Part shown: in pieces, positions 59,175 to 64,000 of the stretch | Position numbering within the stretch: position 1 is the stretch's first letter | Layout: every line of letters begins with the position of its first letter | NCBI GenBank assembly: GCA_018873245.2 | Contig: JAEMBT020000003.1 | Location: forward strand, 10,363,843-10,427,842 | Length of the DNA: 64,000 nucleotides | Source: Archegozetes longisetosus | Taxonomy: Eukaryota; Arthropoda; Arachnida; Sarcoptiformes; Trhypochthoniidae | Direction of reading: 5' to 3' | The notes under the pieces: model-generated | Databases searched by the model: none | What the model was told of the DNA's origin: nothing | What the model saw: the letters and a program-made list of their open reading frames with translations, nothing else | Translations under genes and position numbers: made by a program

Positions 59175-61083
59175 CTTATTAGAAGACAATAAGAAATGTT
59201 ATTCAGAGGTTTGAAAAGTTTGTTAATAATTTTGTTTGAAATAGATTTGCGAAAAAATTAGTCACTTAAAAATAAAAATTTTGAGATAACTGAAAGAATT
59301 TTTGAAAATGAGATTTTTTCACTAAACTAAACGAATAAACAATCTTTAGTGATGCAATAGTTCTTAGGATTATTTCATCAACAATTTTTCGAAAGCGTCA
59401 AATTGATTCGAATTGAGAAATAAAACTAATAGCGTTTTTGCTGATTTTCCATAAAATTCTTGGTCAAACTGTTGAGTATCAAACGCAGAAATGTCTCAGC
59501 CTTAACAGTAGCGTGTTTTCTGGTTTTGATTTGAGCGAATAGGCTTAATAAAGTACTCCTTCCATAATCACTTCATAAACATGATACCTGCCAAGTTCAG
59601 TCAAGGCGATTACCACTCATTTCACTCTCAATTTAATGCAAAAAAGTAAAGACATTATGTGCACAATAGAAAATAACGTAATTAATTGAGAGTTTTCTTC
59701 CGAAAAATATTGAATTCAATTAAACCTTGTAGTCAGAGAAAACAAGAATCAGTGAAAACCCATCTGCAGCTTAAAAACGAACTCCTCAATTTTGTAATAC
59801 ATTATTTCAAGAAAAATTTAAAACAGAAGAGATTCTCAGGAAGAAAATATAAATTTTCTATTGAAATTAATTTGAAGTAAAAAAATCGACGCAGATAAGT
59901 ATAGACAGAGAAATGGTGTCTGAATGACACCTTGGCTTAAAGTAGTCAACAAAATTCTTGACAGATCAAAATCTATACATGAATCTAAACAACTTAGATC
60001 TTGACTGCAATATTGAATTTGAAGGCATACTGACTAAACAATTGAATAACTTTTTGCTTCGAGTAATGGTTAAATTCCTATTCGAACCTATTTTTATTCA
60101 CATAAAAGCGTTGACAATAACTTTAATACTGAATAAACTTGAAATAGATTTACACAATAGGCAGATAGGTTTCTTTTATATATTTTAATCACGTATTTCA
60201 ACGAAATCAAACCTAAACTCAATTGTAAGGCTATAAATGGAATGGAAACTATTTATGTTTATGATCTCTTCATGTCATTATGTAAGAATGAAATGAGAAT
60301 CGGTTAAGTGTTTCAGTAGTAATAATGCTTTTCCGCAATAAATTCTAATAAGAATAGTATATAAGGTAAAGGTTTACTCAGTAAATATAGAAGTTCGTTC
60401 TCACTATAAAGATAACAAAATATTTCATAAGACATACTATTGTGTGACTCTTTCATATATTTTATTATCTCTTCTTACGTTATCATATTCTTTAGCTTTT
60501 CGGATGAAAAATTGACACAATATGGTCTTACAAAATTTCCCTAAAAGTATACAATTTATTCAACATTGCTTAGTGGTCTTGAGCAATATAGAGTTTATGT
60601 TGCAATGGGTCGAGTTAAGACAAGAAATACTTTTTCCTGATATTCAGTTAGTTAACATTTTTCTTATTGATGCGTAAAATATAAGTCTCCGATTATAAGA
60701 AGATATTTAGGGTATTATGGCGTGAAAAGCTATGAAATTCAGTGCATTTTAGATGCATTCCACGAGTTCATATAATATTTCAAATGAAATCAATATAAAT
60801 AATAATCATTTATGCAGCTTTCGTACACTCGTACTCACATTCAATGAAAAAAGGAGGTAAGACTATAAGAGACGAATTTATTCCAGAACTGACGGATATT
60901 ATCTATCAAATTCATAAATAACTCTAAGAATTTTCAACGACTTCGCTAATGATATGTTCTGAAGAGAAAGTGTATTAAACTTAAAATTAGTCAATATTTT
61001 CTAAAATAAAACTATTGTATTTCCAAGTTTTTCAGAAAATAATGAGTAGGACTGTGAATCCTGTGTAAATACAAGTTTTCATA
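59175..61083. other. No gene recognised
   Basis: Open frames at 59686-59880 and 59958-60188 (+) lack known domains. Confidence 0.35.
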
Positions 61084-62109
61084 TAGTGTGTCCGGAAACC
61101 CATATCAACAAATTAAAAGTTAATTTCTCAAAACTACATACCCAATCACCTGAAATTTTAAAACCGACCTTAATATCATGATTTTAAAGATTTTTAAAGT
61201 ATAAAAATCAGTGGCCGTAATATACCAATTATTAAGGCCGTTCTCTAAAGAAGTTAGACATTAAGGCCAGTCTCTCAAAAAGTATAGAAAGACATTATAT
61301 TACTCGGACCGGCCTCTGACAATATATTAAACGAATCATTAATTTTATCATTATTTAAATCATTGTTTAATTCACTGTTTGTCAAATCATTATCTTTTTT
61401 GTAAATAAGTAAAAGGCACTGAAAAATAAAAAAACGGAAATCGTTTTCAATCGATTATCAAAAATTTGAACTTTCTGGCTACTTCTAGTTTGATGTGAAT
61501 GCATAACATAAGCAGGTTTTAATATCTCAAATTTTAGGTTTTCAAAAATAGTCCTAAAAATCCTGGCCGTAATATCTCAGATATTAAGGCATAGTTTGAT
61601 CAAATTTTGATATTAAAGCCGGTAGGTAATATGTCAGGTAATTGGGTAAGATATTTACATTAACTTTTTTAAATAAAGTGTAAGTTTTTGAAAGAATTGT
61701 CTCAATATGTCGACCTTCTTCTGAATAAACTTTGCGCAGTCTAACTTCAAAGTGTGAGAATATTAATGACTTATGAGCTATCGTCGTTGAAACTGCCAGT
61801 TTCTTCAAGTTTTTCCACTAAATTCTTAATTTTTCGGTAACACATGGTTTTTTGGTTTTGAAATTTCCTTAGACAGTTATGAAGTATTTATATTCATAAA
61901 ATATTTTTCAATTTATGAAAAAGCGCTTCTTTAAAGTGTATTTTGAAGATATTGTTGTACAGACTATTAGCTGAGAAAACGAAAGTTATATTACACTAAA
62001 AAAAACTTCAATTTAATTAGAAAAGGTATGCGAAATTTCCATTTAAAAAACTACTTTTTGAAAAAGTTATAGCCGCTTAATTTTATGACATAGGCTTCCG
62101 AACACACTG
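61084..62109 (-). mobile_element. Tc1/mariner (IS630-type) relic
   Basis: Left end TAGTGTGTCCGGAAACCC and inverted right end CAGTGTGTTCGGAAGCCT, flanked by TA. Such AGTGTGTCC ends are common in mariner-like elements. The inside holds a minus-strand transposase tail, with the rest decayed or lost. Confidence 0.7.
61584..61808 (-). pseudogene. Mariner-like transposase C-terminal relic
   Basis: The open frame includes FSHFEVRLRKVYSEEGRHIE, matching the end of mariner/IS630 transposases (..N...RL..C....G.HIE). No DDE residues were found upstream in frame. Confidence 0.55.
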
Positions 62110-62111
62110 TA

Positions 62112-64000
62112 AACCATCAAACCATATGCAAATTAGAAAATCTATCAAAGTCACAGAATAAAAATTCTAATGAGGTAACTTTAAAATAACATTTAAATAC
62201 ATATTTTGACTAAATTCGAAAATATATGTCTTGTTTTCGACAATGTCTAAATATTTTCTCTAAACCTAGCTTTGTCGACATCTCTTTGTAATTTTATCAT
62301 TGTGATTTTTTTCAGCTTCAGTAAGATTTTGGCTCTTAAAGAAATATCTCTGTTCCACAATATACTTTTAAGCACATTTAACCACAATTTTGATCAACAA
62401 CTGGATATTTGGGTCAAAATATTTCAAATTTAAGATTTTGAAATTGTCAATTTTCTTTGATGAGAATTTTCTGAAGATTATAATTCAAGCATCTTGTGAA
62501 TGCATGAAATCAATGTTTCGGATTTTTAGTTGATTTGTTAAAAACTGAGATCATAAAAAGCTGATATGCAGGGTTTCGTACAATCTGAAGGCGCTCATCA
62601 ACCTACACAATCTGTATAATTTACTGTTCTTTCGTACATATTTCATAAAAATATGTGTTTTTCATAGAATTTATAAAGAGTTTGAAAAACGTTCAGAGAA
62701 AATAAATTTAGAAACAATCTTGAGTGATTATCCATAGAGTAAAAACTTTCTATTTTCCACTCAACTCACTTTCGATTAGTTGTCACGTGAATAAAAAAAA
62801 TTGGGATATTTAAAAAAATTTACTCATTTCATTGCATCATATATGCCCAAAGCTATTTTTAAAGTAAATTAATACATAGAAATTTTCACTTTCATCCTTA
62901 CTCATATTAGAATATCTTTACATCCATAGCGACTTTCTGAAGCACAATAAGGAATTAGACAACACTGGGAATAGTCTTATAGGAGATATCCTCAAATGAG
63001 AAGTTCAAACGATTAGTGAATAGATGAAAGAACAGAAAAAGAGAAGAAAACACTTAACAACTAAATATTGTGATTGATTGATCAATAAAAGTGTGAACAG
63101 TAGAAGAAACATTTAATTATCTCTCATTCAAATATCTCACAAAGCACTCGGTTCTTTCAGAAATAATGGAATTTGATGGAAAAATACTGAACAGACAGTA
63201 GTCTTTGCTTAAACTTTTGGATAGCTTCAATCCAACCCGCAATAGTGAACCATCAGTTCATTAATTTTGTTGATTAACGCGTGGCTTTCATGCTCAAATT
63301 TACCAATAGCATACTTGTTTCTAAGTCTAGTATTTACGCCTAAAACTGTAATTTTCCATCAATATTTTTAGATTTCGTGTAATCATAGAATCTACATAAT
63401 TATTATTAAAAATATGTAAAAAAGTAAATAAGTTTTCATTTGAGTAATACTTGAGATAAAAGCATGCTTTTCGAAACATCAAATTTTATTTATTGACATA
63501 ATTTAATGTATTAACTATTTTTATGCATTTATTTTGCATAAAATACATAACCTTCTCATCCTTAGTGTCCTATTATGACATAATGTTCACATTATTCTGA
63601 GCAACTTTTCTGAATGTTGTCTTATGACTTGCGCTTAACCGTAGGTCTAATTGAGTTATGCGTTGTTTCAAGACTTTCAGCCTCCTATTAACAAGTTAAT
63701 ATCTAACAGTACAAAAGTTATTTTCAAAAAATGTCTAATACGTTCCTCATTGTTTATAAAAGAGCAGTATTATTTATTGACTCAATTGTTGCGAATGGTA
63801 CACCTTTTTAGACTTAAATATTTGCATTGACTCAGACTATACAATAGATAATTGATTGTACGCAACACAAATATTGTAACCCAGTATTGGACTGATATTT
63901 AATCAGCCAAATGTTATGCATAAGTTTTCTAGCGCTTAATATTGACATTATTGAGAGACGAGTTGAAGTTCTTTTGAGATGATCATAATAAAAATCATTT
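62112..64000. other. No gene recognised
   Basis: AT-rich to the window end. A small hairpin word (TTTTTATGCATTTATTTTGC) lies near 63525. No open frame of note. Confidence 0.4.

Overview
The window is AT-rich animal nuclear DNA. It has spliced genes with GT-AG introns, sparse coding and many DNA-transposon remnants. The gene set (KCNQ-type potassium channel, CYP2-like cytochrome P450, LRAT-domain protein, von Willebrand C protein, neuropeptide-type GPCR) points to an invertebrate, probably a protostome. The species cannot be fixed from the sequence alone. I saw no rRNA, tRNA, CRISPR array, LINE, or LTR/virus-derived element.

Layout: (1) 394-2272 (+), a compact three-exon KCNQ channel. (2) 5658-9031 (+), a seven-exon cytochrome P450 with a 0.9 kb inverted-repeat element in its large second intron and an apparent 1-nt frame break near the 3' end. 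(3) 9.3-13.9 kb, a run of inverted-repeat elements, including two hAT elements defined by 8-bp target duplications. (4) 14.46-17.74 kb, a degenerate fragment followed by the gene it copies: an LRAT-type acyltransferase domain fused to an IFI6/IFI27 (ISG12) membrane domain. (5) 18717-19560 (-), a small secreted protein with two VWC domains. (6) 24120-40249 (-), a rhodopsin-family neuropeptide-type receptor in three exons with introns of about 4.4 and 10.6 kb; the larger intron holds hAT remains and nested foldback elements. (7) 41.4-62.1 kb, no convincing host gene, but a hAT transposase relic, a FLYWCH-like fragment, nested and tandem foldbacks, a foldback with inverted 17-bp tandem arrays, two pogo/Tigger-like elements, a Harbinger-like MITE, a TA-flanked MITE and a Tc1/mariner-like relic. 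(8) 62.1-64 kb, nothing recognised.

The five host genes do not form an evident pathway. The main novelty candidate is the LRAT-IFI6/27 fusion, whose partial diverged copy 2.4 kb upstream shows that the locus has duplicated. The second theme is the density of palindromic elements, two of which carry tandem arrays inside their inverted arms.
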